Positions 1 through 8,102 of a stretch of DNA of 26,872 nucleotides are shown here, piece by piece. This DNA is from an uncultured Collinsella sp. (GTDB lineage Bacteria; Actinomycetota; Coriobacteriia; Coriobacteriales; Coriobacteriaceae). Both the position numbers and the translations under genes were made by a program. Within the stretch, counting starts at the first letter, position 1; the number at the start of each line of letters is the position of its first letter. The notes below the pieces were generated by a model. The model was not told the DNA's origin, ran no database searches, and was given only the letters and a program-made list of their open reading frames with translations. Location: contig CAAELE010000045.1 of assembly GCA_900756765.1 (NCBI GenBank), positions 1-26,872 of the forward strand, in the 5' to 3' direction.

Positions 1-1
1 G

Positions 2-175
2 AATGTGGGGTCACCGCGCGGTCCGCATCTGATGGTGTCGACGTCAATGGTATACGGGTGCATCATCGACGTCTTCAATTCAGAAGATATCAGTGCGGAA
101 TGCGCCGGGAGGGAACTTGCTCTCCGCCCTGCGGGCTCGGCGATGTCACAACGAACAATAATTAATCTGAATTAA
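2..175 (+). CDS. C-terminal fragment of an unidentified protein (5' end outside window)
   Basis: A frame open from the window edge runs 57 codons to TAA at 173-175, and a strong terminator begins 8 nt later, which suggests a real gene end. A second frame is also open to about position 165, so the frame choice is not certain. The translation contains STSMVYGCIIDV, which faintly recalls the last strand of beta-class carbonic anhydrases, but this is too short to assign. No function is claimed. Confidence 0.4.
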   Translation, partial: NVGSPRGPHLMVSTSMVYGCIIDVFNSEDISAECAGRELALRPAGSAMSQRTIINLN

Positions 176-182
176 AAATGGT

Positions 183-212
183 GCGCGGCCTTTTAGGCCG
201 CGCGTTTGTTTT
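183..212 (+). terminator. Rho-independent terminator of the upstream gene
   Basis: An 8-bp perfect GC stem (GCGCGGCC at 183-190 with GGCCGCGC at 196-203) has a TTTTA loop and is followed by GTTTGTTTT. It lies 8 nt after the TAA at 173-175. Confidence 0.85.
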
Positions 213-240
213 GGTTCGTGCCATGTGGGGGTGGTGGCGA

Positions 241-443
241 CGTGCATTTTTGCGAGTATTCTGCAATCGAAGGCCCCTGCATACCGACTTCGGGCGAAAA
301 ATCGGGATTTATCGATGTTTTCTACGAATGATGGGCGGAGTTATGGACTGACAGCGTTTGATTTGCAGGGGTATTCGCGGTCTTTGGCATTTATCGTGGC
401 GCCCGAAGCTCTTGGTTATGCTGAATACTCCCAAAAATGCACG
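241..443. repeat. Non-coding element bounded by 25-bp inverted repeats
   Basis: The left arm at 241-265 and the right arm at 419-443 are reverse complements at 23 of 25 positions; the core reads CGTGCATTTTTG then GAGTATTC. Inside are two more inverted pairs: CTTCGGGCG at 288-296 with 400-408, and CCCCTGCA at 274-281 with 364-371. The two cannot both pair without crossing. A 75-codon frame crosses the element only because the arms lack stops, and I do not accept it as a gene. A third, single copy of the end motif is at 26637-26662. It may be a miniature mobile element or a structured RNA. Confidence 0.6.
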
Positions 444-473
444 GCGCCTTGAGGGGGACCTTTGCGACAAAGG

Positions 474-512
474 AAACCGCCCCGTCGAAGTATGCATTCG
501 ACGGGGCGGTTT
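474..512 (-). terminator. Hairpin terminator downstream of lemA
   Basis: A perfect 16-bp inverted repeat (474-489 with 497-512) has a 7-nt loop and AAACC/GGTTT at its base. It sits about 37 nt beyond the lemA stop on the minus strand. The A and T ends make it potentially active in both directions. Confidence 0.75.
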
Positions 513-548
513 ATGCATATACCCGATTGAGGATATGCTGCGGATCTG

Positions 549-1100
549 TTAGAACTTGACGGTCGGTGCCTGGCGGGCGGCCTCAGCTGCCTCGAAACCC
601 TGGCGCTCCTTAAACTGGAAGATGCCGGCAAAGATGACGGCCGGGAAGGTCTGGATGGCGTTGTTGTAGCTAAGCACGCAGTCGTTGTAGCTCTGGCGCG
701 CGTAGCTCACCTTGTTCTCGGTGTCCTCGAGCGTGGCCTGGAGCTGCGTAAAGTTGGTGTTCGCCTTAAGATCGGGGTAAGCCTCGGCCACGGCGAAGAG
801 CTGGCGCAGAGCGCCGGTCAGCACGTTGTCGGCTTCCATCTTGGCTTCGGGCGTGGTGGCGCTCACGGCGGCGTTGCGCGCGTTGACCACGGCGGCAAGC
901 GTGTCCTGCTCGTGCTTGGCGTAGCCCTTGACGGTCTCGACCAGGTTAGGGATCAGGTCGTTGCGGCGCTGCAGCTGCGTGTCGATGTTCTGCCAGGCGT
1001 TATCGATGCGATTGCGCTTGGTGACCATGTTGTTGTAGATGCCGGCGATGACGCAGACAATCACAACGACAACAACGATACCGATGATGACGGGAATCAT
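549..1100 (-). CDS. lemA: LemA family protein
   Basis: The 183-residue product matches the usual length of LemA proteins. An N-terminal membrane segment (about residues 2-22, almost all V and I) is followed by a helical domain beginning with the family signature: IDNAWQNIDTQLQRRNDLIP, then NLVETVKGYA at about 52-61. A second conserved region, AEAYPDLKAN, lies near 105-114. LemA proteins are anchored in the membrane by this N-terminal helix; their molecular role is poorly known. The start ATG at 1098-1100 has GGAGA a few bases upstream. No htpX- or TPM-domain gene, often seen beside lemA, is nearby; the gene stands alone and divergent from the TetR-type gene. Confidence 0.93.
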   Translation of the reverse strand: MIPVIIGIVVVVVIVCVIAGIYNNMVTKRNRIDNAWQNIDTQLQRRNDLIPNLVETVKGYAKHEQDTLAAVVNARNAAVSATTPEAKMEADNVLTGALRQLFAVAEAYPDLKANTNFTQLQATLEDTENKVSYARQSYNDCVLSYNNAIQTFPAVIFAGIFQFKERQGFEAAEAARQAPTVKF

Positions 1101-1161
1101 GGTGTCTCCGTTTCGAATGGCCGCGGCGTCTTCCGCCGGCTGCCGTTGGTGTAACGCTACT

Positions 1162-1191
1162 AGTATACCCGCAACCTTTGGCGATACCGAA
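1162..1191 (-). promoter_or_regulatory. Candidate lemA promoter
   Basis: On the minus strand TATACT (complement of 1162-1167) lies 18 nt after TTCGGT (complement of 1186-1191), about 60 nt before the lemA start. The -10 is good and the -35 weak. Confidence 0.35.
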
Positions 1192-1312
1192 CTTTCCGGT
1201 AAGCGTTATGTTTCCACCAAGGTGAGGCCATTCGCCAGAGGGCGGGCGATACAGGTGTAAGATATGCGACAGATTAGTGAGTGCTGTCTTTTCCTTGAGG
1301 AGGGCGATACGT

Positions 1313-1897
1313 ATGGACCTTCGCATCAAGAAAACCTATCGGGCCCTGTTCGAGGCCTTTACCGAGCTGCTCGAAGAGCATCGGTTTGAGGACGTGACGG
1401 TTGCCATGCTGTGCGACCGCGCTATGATTCGTCGGACGACGTTCTACAAGCACTTCCGCGACAAGAACGATTACTTTGCCTTCTATATCGATGAACTCAT
1501 GTCGGGCCTGCCGCAAAAGCGGGCCGATGCGGATGGCGCGGAGGGCGCCGAGGACGTGCGCGCGCTTCGCCACGAAGTGTTCGCCGATGCCATGGATCTG
1601 ATCCTGGCGCATGAGCAGCTCATGGATAACATTTTGGCGAGCAGTATGTCGGGTATGCTGACCAGCATGATTTGCGACCGCATCGCGCGCTCCATACGCG
1701 GGCGCGTGATGAGCGCGCTTGACGAGGACGCGCTCGCGCCCGTATCGCTCGAGACAACGTCTGAGTTTGTCGCCGGCGGCATTATTCGGCTCTTTACTAT
1801 GTGGTGGGAATCGGGCCACGTACTAGAGCGCCGATCCGAAATCGCCGACGTGGTCGATGCGCTGTTCGAGCGGACCATGACGCCGGTGAGTCACTAA
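1313..1897 (+). CDS. TetR/AcrR family transcriptional regulator
   Basis: The 194-residue protein has an N-terminal TetR DNA-binding domain: a leading helix RIKKTYRALFEAFTELL, then a helix-turn-helix at about 26-48 ending in RRTTFYKHFRDKNDYF, the typical recognition helix and following loop. Residues from about 75 on form an all-helical C-terminal region of the ligand-binding type, with LFTMWWESG near 165. The ATG at 1313 was chosen because AGGAGG sits 9 nt upstream; an in-frame GTG at 1277 lacks such a site. The stop is 3 nt from the 3' end of the convergent tRNA-Ser. Targets and ligand cannot be read from the sequence. lemA, the divergent neighbour, is a possible target by position only. Confidence 0.9.
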   Translation: MDLRIKKTYRALFEAFTELLEEHRFEDVTVAMLCDRAMIRRTTFYKHFRDKNDYFAFYIDELMSGLPQKRADADGAEGAEDVRALRHEVFADAMDLILAHEQLMDNILASSMSGMLTSMICDRIARSIRGRVMSALDEDALAPVSLETTSEFVAGGIIRLFTMWWESGHVLERRSEIADVVDALFERTMTPVSH

Positions 1898-1900
1898 GAG

Positions 1901-1990
1901 TGGCGGAGAGAGGGGGATTCGAACCCCCGGAACGCTCTCGCGCTCAACGGTTTTCAAGACCGCCGCATTCAACCGCTCTGCCATCTCTCC
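1901..1990 (-). tRNA. tRNA-Ser (anticodon UGA)
   Basis: On the minus strand the acceptor GGAGAGA pairs with TCTCTCC, followed by discriminator G and an encoded CCA. The anticodon arm is CGGTCTTGAAAACCG, giving anticodon TGA. A long variable arm and the TTCGAATCC T-loop fit a class II tRNA-Ser of 90 nt. The gene is convergent with the TetR-type gene and divergent from the tadA fusion, 51 nt before its start. Confidence 0.97.
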
Positions 1991-2041
1991 GTGAGTCGTA
2001 ATGATAGCATCGTTTTGGATTTGCAACAGGGAAGGCGAACG

Positions 2042-3823
2042 ATGACGAGCACCGGAATCGATGAGAAGTTCATGAGCGAGGCGCTGGCGGAGGCGCGTGC
2101 CGCCGCGGCGGTGGGCGAGGTGCCGATCGGTGCCGTAGTGGTGCGCGCGGGTGAGATAGTCGCGAGGGCGCATAATCGCCGCGAGCTCGACCAGGATCCT
2201 TCGGCGCATGCCGAGTTTTCGGCCCTGTGCGCCGCCGCTCAGTCGCTCGGTCGCTGGCGCCTTTCCGATTGTACGGTCTACGTGACGCTCGAGCCCTGCT
2301 GCATGTGCGCGGGGCTTATGGTTAACGCGCGCGTGGGGCGTTGCGTGTATGGCGCGACCGATGCCAAAGCGGGTGCGCTGGGCTCGCTGTATGACCTCAA
2401 TGCCGATTCGCGCCTGAACCATCGGTTTAATGTGACCGCCGGCGTCCTGGCAGACGAGTGTCGCGAGATGTTGAGCGGTTATTTTAGTGGGCTGCGTGGC
2501 ACCGAAGGTGCTGGCTGCAGCTGTGGGGCCGATCTTGAGGCGCATACCGCTCATGCCGAGGCGCTCGCGTGTGTCGAAGATACTGCCGTTGAGGCGGTCG
2601 ATTTTGGTGCCGCGTGCCGCCGGCCCCGCCGTGTGCTGCTGGCGATCGACTCCTTTAAGGGCAGCGTTTCGAGTGCACAGGCGGAGGCGGCGGTTGCCGA
2701 AGGTGTGCACCGTGTGTGGCCCGATGCCCAGGTAAGCGCGCTGCCGCTGGCGGATGGTGGCGAGGGAACGCTCGATGCCGTTGCCGCGTGCGGCGGCGAG
2801 CTCTCGGCCTGCGAGGTTGCAGGTCCCTTGGGCGACCGCGTGCCTGCCCGGATGCTGGTGGACGGCGAGCACGAGTCGGTTGTAATTGAGATGGCCGAGG
2901 CGGCGGGTATTGGGTATTCGCCCTGCACGGAATCGGCGGCGCTTGCGGCTTCGACCTATGGCGTGGGTGAGCTGATGCTCTGTGCGGTTCGTGGCGGGGC
3001 AAAGACTATCTATATTGGTTTGGGCGGCAGCGCCACCAACGACGGTGGCGCCGGCATGCTGCAGGCGCTGGGCGCGCACGTTGTCGATAAGCGTGGCTGC
3101 AATATCGCCCCCGGTCTCGCAGGCCTTGAACACGTGGCGAGTATCGATTTGGCACCAGCGCTTCGGGCGCTGAATGGCGCGCGCGTCGTGGTGCTTTCCG
3201 ATGTCGAGAATCCGCTCGTGGGGCGTCGAGGCGCGCTTGCGGTGTTCGGCGGACAGAAGGGTCTGCCGGCGGATGATGCCGAGGTCCTGGGCAAGTACGA
3301 CAGCTGGATGGTCGGCTATGGTCGCCTGCTCGATGCGGCAATTACCGGGGCGCGGGCTCAGGGGTTGTTGCGCGTGCCCGAGGGTGTGCGGACGTTTGGC
3401 TCGGTGCTCGGCGTGCCCGGCGCCGGCGCCGCCGGCGGCCTGGGCGCCGCGCTGCTAGCGCTCGGTGCGGAGCTGCGCTCGGGCGTGGAGACGGTGCTCG
3501 ATTTGATTGGGTTTGACGAGCGCGTACGCGATGTCGACCTGGTCATTACGGGTGAGGGCAATATGGACGAGCAATCCGCTGCCGGCAAGGCGCCGGTGGG
3601 TGTGGCCCGCCGTGCCAAGCGCTATGGCAAGCCGGTGGTCGCCGTCGTGGGCGGTCGTGCCGACAACCTGGATGCGGTATATGGGCAGGGTGTCGACCTG
3701 GTTTTGCCGGTCTGCCGCAAGCCCATGGGCCTTGAGCTGGCACTCGATCCCCAAGAAGCCACAACCAACCTCATCTGCGCCGGTGAAGCCGCCGCCCAAG
3801 CCTACGACCTTGGCCGCATCTAA
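2042..3823 (+). CDS. TadA-type tRNA adenosine deaminase fused to glycerate kinase
   Basis: One uninterrupted 593-residue frame carries two enzymes. Residues 8-150 are a TadA/CMP-dCMP deaminase domain with zinc ligands in HAE (56-58) and PCCMC (85-89) and the substrate loop EVPIGAVVV (26-34). TadA makes inosine at the wobble base of tRNA-Arg. Residues 197-593 are a GlxK-type glycerate kinase: AIDSFKGS at 201-208, PLADGGEGT at 235-243, then GLGGSATNDGGAGM and GEGNMDEQS. It phosphorylates D-glycerate with ATP. A linker of about 45 Ala/Glu/Cys-rich residues joins them. ATG 2042 is preferred over an in-frame GTG at 1991 next to the tRNA because GGGAAGG precedes it. Free TadA is about 150-170 residues and glycerate kinase about 380, so both halves look complete. 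Confidence 0.9.
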   Translation: MTSTGIDEKFMSEALAEARAAAAVGEVPIGAVVVRAGEIVARAHNRRELDQDPSAHAEFSALCAAAQSLGRWRLSDCTVYVTLEPCCMCAGLMVNARVGRCVYGATDAKAGALGSLYDLNADSRLNHRFNVTAGVLADECREMLSGYFSGLRGTEGAGCSCGADLEAHTAHAEALACVEDTAVEAVDFGAACRRPRRVLLAIDSFKGSVSSAQAEAAVAEGVHRVWPDAQVSALPLADGGEGTLDAVAACGGELSACEVAGPLGDRVPARMLVDGEHESVVIEMAEAAGIGYSPCTESAALAASTYGVGELMLCAVRGGAKTIYIGLGGSATNDGGAGMLQALGAHVVDKRGCNIAPGLAGLEHVASIDLAPALRALNGARVVVLSDVENPLVGRRGALAVFGGQKGLPADDAEVLGKYDSWMVGYGRLLDAAITGARAQGLLRVPEGVRTFGSVLGVPGAGAAGGLGAALLALGAELRSGVETVLDLIGFDERVRDVDLVITGEGNMDEQSAAGKAPVGVARRAKRYGKPVVAVVGGRADNLDAVYGQGVDLVLPVCRKPMGLELALDPQEATTNLICAGEAAAQAYDLGRI

Positions 3824-3859
3824 AAGTAGTCAAAAAAGCCCCGTCCCAAATTAGCTACC

Positions 3860-3888
3860 TTGCCCCATCGGGCTGGAGCGGGTAAGAT
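3860..3888 (+). promoter_or_regulatory. Candidate promoter of SRP RNA
   Basis: TTGCCC at 3860-3865, a 17-nt spacer and TAAGAT at 3883-3888 would start transcription near 3895, just before the SRP RNA helix. Confidence 0.55.
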
Positions 3889-3902
3889 ATATCGAGCGCC
3901 TA

Positions 3903-4005
3903 GCGCGTTCGATGGGTTCGGATGACGACATGTTCCGAATCTGGTCAGGTCCGGAAGGAAGCAGCCATAAGGAGCCTCTGTCGGGCATCCGAATCCACCG
4001 AGCGC
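3903..4005 (+). ncRNA. ffs: Small bacterial signal recognition particle RNA (4.5S type)
   Basis: The universally conserved apical part is present at 3943-3966 (GGTCAGGTCCGG then AAGGAAGCAGCC), containing the Ffh-binding loops and GGAA tetraloop. Outer strands 3913-3924 and 3986-3997 pair over 12 positions with one G-U, closing the hairpin. The ends are inferred from helix closure (GCGC at 3903-3906 and 4002-4005). The size of about 100 nt matches the short form without an Alu domain. It acts with Ffh and FtsY to target membrane proteins. Confidence 0.93.
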
Positions 4006-4018
4006 ACGGGCGCTTTTT
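4001..4018 (+). terminator. Terminator of SRP RNA
   Basis: A short GC stem, AGCGC (4001-4005) with GCGCT (4010-4014), has an ACGG loop and is followed by TTTT. It overlaps the 3' end of the SRP helix. Confidence 0.6.
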
Positions 4019-4031
4019 GGTGTCGCGACAT

Positions 4032-4126
4032 GGCCCGGCCGGCGGCGAGGTATTTGGTGTCTCACTGGTCCTCGGCTTCGCCTGCGGGATCGCTCGACTA
4101 CCAAACATCTCGCCGCCGGCCGGGCC
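4032..4126. repeat. Long imperfect hairpin downstream of SRP RNA
   Basis: The arms 4032-4049 and 4109-4126 pair perfectly over 18 GC-rich bp, and pairing continues with few defects to 4058/4100. The loop of about 40 nt contains CGGCTTCGCC and GGGATCGCTCGACTA. The rest of the 4019-4345 gap holds no gene I can support. A similar hairpin lies at 26491-26561. Confidence 0.7.
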
Positions 4127-4272
4127 CCGTCGTCCAAAAATCACCCGTAAGGGCGCGTTTATCTGAACAATTCAATCCCGTGCTTTGTGGAACTCGCTGG
4201 CTTTGCCAAAGCATTGGCGGCTACGGGCCTTGGGCGCTAGTGACCGTTGCCCTTACATCTGTAACGAGTTGC

Positions 4273-4332
4273 TTACGCATCTCCAGAGTTCGCCGTACTA
4301 TCATGAATCAGATTGAATTGAAATGATGATAG
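4273..4332 (+). promoter_or_regulatory. Candidate promoter and operator of the ABC exporter operon
   Basis: TTACGC (4273-4278), a 17-nt spacer and TACTAT (4296-4301) form a weak promoter. CTATCAT at 4298-4304 and ATGATAG at 4326-4332 are an inverted pair overlapping the -10 and reaching the Shine-Dalgarno region, a possible repressor site or leader hairpin. Confidence 0.35.
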
Positions 4333-4345
4333 GGAGCGCCTATAC

Positions 4346-6202
4346 ATGATTGAGCTGCTCAGGCGTTTTGGTGGTAAGTATCGCCGGTATATGGTGATTG
4401 GCCCTGCGTGCAAGTTGATCGAAGTGATCTTCGACCTGCTTACGCCGCTGGTGATTGCCCAGATGATCGATAAAGGTATCGGTGCACACGATGTGAACGC
4501 TGTCGTCCGCTACGGCATGGTGCTCGCCGCCATGGCCGTGATCGGCATCTCGTTTACGCTCGTCTGCCAAAAGATGGCGGCGCTCACCTCGCAGGGCATG
4601 GGCACCGACATTCGCGGCGCACTCTACCAGCACATCAACAAGCTGAGCTATGCTGAGCTCGACCGCTTTGGCACGCCGTCGCTCATCACGCGCATTACCA
4701 ACGACGTCAACCAGGTGCAGCTCGCCGTGGCGCTGGGCGTGCGTATGCTCATCCGCTGGCCTTTCCTGGCGGTGGGCTCCATGATTGCGGCCCTTGCCAT
4801 CGACCTTAAGCTCGGCATGATCTTTTTGATTTGCACGCCCGCCATCGGCCTGGTGTTTTGGTTTGTCATGGCGCGCTGCATTCCGTACTACAAGCAGCTG
4901 CAGGCAAAGCTCGATCGCATCGCGCTTATTTGCCGCGAGGGACTTTCGGGTGCCCGCGTAGTCCGGGCGTTTGTGCGCGAGGGTCACGAACGTGAGCGTT
5001 TTGCCCAGGCGGCCGATGACCAGGCGCGTGTCGCAATCGCGGTGGGTAAGCTCTCGTCGATTCTCAACCCCGTCACGTTTTTGGTGATGAACCTGGGCGT
5101 GTGCGCCATCCTGTGGGTGGGCGGCATCCAGGTCAACGTGGGCGAGCTCACGCAGGGCCAGGTCATGGCGTTCGTCAACTACATGACGCAGACCCTCACC
5201 TCCATCGTGTATGTTGCCAACTTGGTCGTGGTCTTTACCAAGGCGAGCGCCAGTGCGTCGCGCATCAACGAGGTGCTCAATTGCGTGCCGAGCATCACCG
5301 ACGAGGACAACCAGCCGGTCGCGCTGCCCGGGTCGAACGAACTGGCGGGTGGCGCTGTTCCGGTCCCCGCGCTGAGCTTTGACCATGCGAGCTTTTCGTT
5401 TGGCGCAGGCGCGGCAAATGCCGTGAGCGATGTGACTCTCGAGCTGCCGGTGGGCAAAACCCTCGGCATTATCGGCGGCACGGGCAGCGGCAAGTCCACG
5501 CTCGTCTCGCTTATCCCGCGCCTGTACGATGCGGGCACCGGCAGCGTGAGCGTGATGGGCGCCGACGTGCGCACCTGGCCGCTCGACCAGCTGCGCCATG
5601 TGGTCGCGACCGTTCCGCAGCGCGCGTCGCTCGTGAGCGGTACCATCCGCAGCAACCTGACCTGGCGCGATGAGGCGGCAACCGACGAGGAGCTCTGGGC
5701 GGCGCTCGACATGGCGCAGGCGAGCGAGTTCGTGCGCAACAAGCCGCAGGGCCTCGACGCCCCGGTCGAGGCGGGCGGTAAGAACTTCAGCGGCGGTCAG
5801 CGCCAGCGCCTGACCATCGCGCGCGCCTTAGTGGGCTCGCCGCAGGTTTTGATCATGGACGACTCCGCCTCGGCGCTCGACTTTAAGACTGATGCGGCGC
5901 TTCGCCGTGCCATTCGCGAGCGCAGCATGCGCGGTGCCGCCGAGGGCGGGCTGCCGCTCACGACCGTCATCGTGAGCCAGCGCGTCTCGACCGTGCGCGA
6001 CGCCGACATGATCTGCGTGCTCGATCACGGCTCGGTTGCGGGCCTGGGCACGCATGACGAGCTGTATGCAAGCTGCCAACTCTATCGCGAGATTTGCCAG
6101 TCGCAGCTTCGCCGCGAGGAGCTCGAGGGCCAGCAGGGGAGTGCGGCGCCCGCGTCCGCCCCAACCGTCCCCGCATCCGCCTGCGCAAAGGAGGGCTGCT
6201 AG
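4346..6202 (+). CDS. ABC exporter half-transporter, subunit with degenerate ATP site
   Basis: The 618-residue protein is a type IV (ABC-B) half-exporter: a six-helix membrane domain at about 15-305 and a nucleotide-binding domain at about 340-590. Walker A is GGTGSGKS (377-384), the Q-loop glutamine 425, the signature FSGGQ (481-485) and Walker B VLIMDD (501-506). The catalytic position after Walker B is Asp506 rather than Glu, and the H-loop histidine is Gln545. This is typical of the non-canonical subunit of heterodimeric exporters such as TM287/288 and BmrCD. GGGAG lies 9 nt before the ATG. The stop codon directly abuts the ATG of the next gene, so the two should be co-translated. The substrate is unknown; multidrug, lipid or peptide export are possible. 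Confidence 0.93.
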   Translation: MIELLRRFGGKYRRYMVIGPACKLIEVIFDLLTPLVIAQMIDKGIGAHDVNAVVRYGMVLAAMAVIGISFTLVCQKMAALTSQGMGTDIRGALYQHINKLSYAELDRFGTPSLITRITNDVNQVQLAVALGVRMLIRWPFLAVGSMIAALAIDLKLGMIFLICTPAIGLVFWFVMARCIPYYKQLQAKLDRIALICREGLSGARVVRAFVREGHERERFAQAADDQARVAIAVGKLSSILNPVTFLVMNLGVCAILWVGGIQVNVGELTQGQVMAFVNYMTQTLTSIVYVANLVVVFTKASASASRINEVLNCVPSITDEDNQPVALPGSNELAGGAVPVPALSFDHASFSFGAGAANAVSDVTLELPVGKTLGIIGGTGSGKSTLVSLIPRLYDAGTGSVSVMGADVRTWPLDQLRHVVATVPQRASLVSGTIRSNLTWRDEAATDEELWAALDMAQASEFVRNKPQGLDAPVEAGGKNFSGGQRQRLTIARALVGSPQVLIMDDSASALDFKTDAALRRAIRERSMRGAAEGGLPLTTVIVSQRVSTVRDADMICVLDHGSVAGLGTHDELYASCQLYREICQSQLRREELEGQQGSAAPASAPTVPASACAKEGC

Positions 6203-8062
6203 ATGAATCCGTATACTTCTTCCGGTTCGGTCGCAACGATGACGGCTAACGTGTCCGGTAACGATAACCTCAACGACTTGGGCGACGGTCCGCGCCAGCC
6301 CGGCGATCCCGAGCGCTATCCCGTGGGTGCGGTGACCCGCCGCCTGCTGGGCTATGTTCGCCCGCACCGCGTCTCGTTTGCGGCATCGTTTTTGAGTGCC
6401 GCCGTCTCGGTGGTCTTGCAGCTCTACACGCCCATCCTCATTGGCGAGGGCATCGACCTTATCGTCGCCGCCGGGCGGGTGGACTTCGATGCGCTGCTGC
6501 CGCTCGTTACCAAACTCGCGCTCGTCGTGGTGGGTGCCGCTGCCTTCCAATGGCTGCAGGGCTATTGCGTCAACCGTCTGTCCTACGAGACGGTGCGCGA
6601 CATGCGCGTGGAGGCGAGCGACAAGCTCAGCCGTATGCCGCTCAGCTTTATCGACAGTCACGCCCACGGCGACCTTATGAGCCGCGTGGTCAACGACGTC
6701 GATCAGGTGGGCGACGGTCTGCTGCAGGGCTTCACGCAGCTCTTCACCGGTGTTATTACCATCGTGGGCACGCTCGCGTTTATGCTTTCCATCAACCTGA
6801 CCATGACGCTCGTGGTGGTGCTCGTCACGCCGCTTTCCATCTTTGCCGCCGGTGCCATTGCCAAGCTCTCCAACAAGAGCTTCACGGCACAGCAGCGCAT
6901 TCAAGGGCAGCTCGGTGGTCATATCGAGGAGTACGTAGGCGAGCAAAAGCTCGTGGACGCCTTCGCCTACGGCCCGCACGCTCAACAGCGCTTCGATGCT
7001 CTCAACGCTGAGCTCTACACGGCAGGTGAGCGCGCGCAGTTTATGGGTTCGCTTTCTAACCCCGGTACGCGCTTCATCAATAACATCATCTACGCCGTGG
7101 TCGCCGTGATTGGCTGCGCGGGCGTGATCACGGGCGTACCTGCGGCGCTTACGGTGGGCGGCGTGCAGATCTTCCTATCCTACGCCAACCAGTACACTAA
7201 GCCGTTCAATGAGGTCACGAACGTCATCACGCAGATCCAGACCGCGTACGCCTCGGCGCGCCGCATGTTCGCGCTGCTCGATGCGCGCGAGCAAGAGCCC
7301 GATGCCGTGGATGCCATTGAACTCGCCGCCCCGAAGGGCGAGGTTTCGTTTGAGCATGTGGACTTTAGCTATGTGCCCGAACGCAAGCTGCTGCAGGATA
7401 TCTGCATCGAGGCCAAGCCCGGTATGCGCTTTGCCCTGGTCGGCCCCACGGGCTGCGGCAAGACGACGCTCATCAACTTGCTGCTGCGGTTTTACGATAT
7501 CGATGCCGGACGCATCATGGTCGATGGCCGGTCTTCGCGTGATTACACGCGCGCAAGCCTGCGCCGCGCTTTTGGCATGGTGCTGCAGGATACGTGGCTG
7601 TTCGAGGGCACGGTGGCGGACAACATCGCTTACGGTTGCCCGGATGCCACGCGCGAGCAGGTTATCGAGGCGGCCAAGCGCGCGCATGCGCATAAGTTTA
7701 TCGTGCAGCTGCCAGGCGGCTACGATACGGTGATCGGCGAGGACGGCGGCACGTTTAGCCAAGGTCAAAAACAGCTGCTGTGCATCGCGCGCGTCATGCT
7801 CACCGACCCGGCTATCTTGCTGCTGGACGAAGCGACCTCGAGCATCGATACCCGCACCGAGTTGCAGGTTCAGGCGGCATTCGACGAGCTCATGGCAGGT
7901 CGCACAAGCTTTGTCGTGGCGCACCGCCTGAGCACCATCCGCAACGCCGACTGCATTTTGGTCATGCGCGACGGCGAGATTATCGAGCGTGGCACGCACG
8001 ACGAGCTGCTAGCGGCAGGCGGCTTTTACGCCGAGCTCTACCGCAGCCAGTTTGCCCAGTGA
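6203..8062 (+). CDS. ABC exporter half-transporter, catalytically complete subunit
   Basis: The 619-residue ABC-B half-exporter has an unusual hydrophilic lead of about 45 residues, a membrane domain at about 55-345 and a nucleotide-binding domain at about 380-615. Walker A is GPTGCGKT (414-421), Walker B ILLLDE with catalytic Glu543, and the H-loop is intact (His574). The signature is FSQGQ (518-522), with Gln replacing the first Gly of SGGQ. In a heterodimer this signature faces the degenerate Walker site of the upstream subunit, while its own intact Walker B and H-loop face the canonical signature there. One hydrolysing and one non-hydrolysing site are therefore expected. AAGGAGG, within the end of the upstream gene, serves the ATG at 6203. 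Confidence 0.93.
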   Translation: MNPYTSSGSVATMTANVSGNDNLNDLGDGPRQPGDPERYPVGAVTRRLLGYVRPHRVSFAASFLSAAVSVVLQLYTPILIGEGIDLIVAAGRVDFDALLPLVTKLALVVVGAAAFQWLQGYCVNRLSYETVRDMRVEASDKLSRMPLSFIDSHAHGDLMSRVVNDVDQVGDGLLQGFTQLFTGVITIVGTLAFMLSINLTMTLVVVLVTPLSIFAAGAIAKLSNKSFTAQQRIQGQLGGHIEEYVGEQKLVDAFAYGPHAQQRFDALNAELYTAGERAQFMGSLSNPGTRFINNIIYAVVAVIGCAGVITGVPAALTVGGVQIFLSYANQYTKPFNEVTNVITQIQTAYASARRMFALLDAREQEPDAVDAIELAAPKGEVSFEHVDFSYVPERKLLQDICIEAKPGMRFALVGPTGCGKTTLINLLLRFYDIDAGRIMVDGRSSRDYTRASLRRAFGMVLQDTWLFEGTVADNIAYGCPDATREQVIEAAKRAHAHKFIVQLPGGYDTVIGEDGGTFSQGQKQLLCIARVMLTDPAILLLDEATSSIDTRTELQVQAAFDELMAGRTSFVVAHRLSTIRNADCILVMRDGEIIERGTHDELLAAGGFYAELYRSQFAQ

Positions 8063-8102
8063 GCAAGCCCGTGGGGCAAATTAATCAATCGACAGACGGT
8101 GG

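Noticed and set aside
225..452. 75-codon frame over the 241-443 element
   Set aside because: Its ends are the two inverted arms, there is no ribosome site, and composition is unlike the neighbouring genes.
1801..2001. Plus-strand frame ending in a serine/proline-rich tail
   Set aside because: It reads through the reverse complement of tRNA-Ser, a well-known false gene pattern.
3851..4326. Small frames overlapping the SRP RNA and the following hairpin
   Set aside because: They overlap a confident non-coding RNA, and the shared peptide pieces come from the inverted arms.
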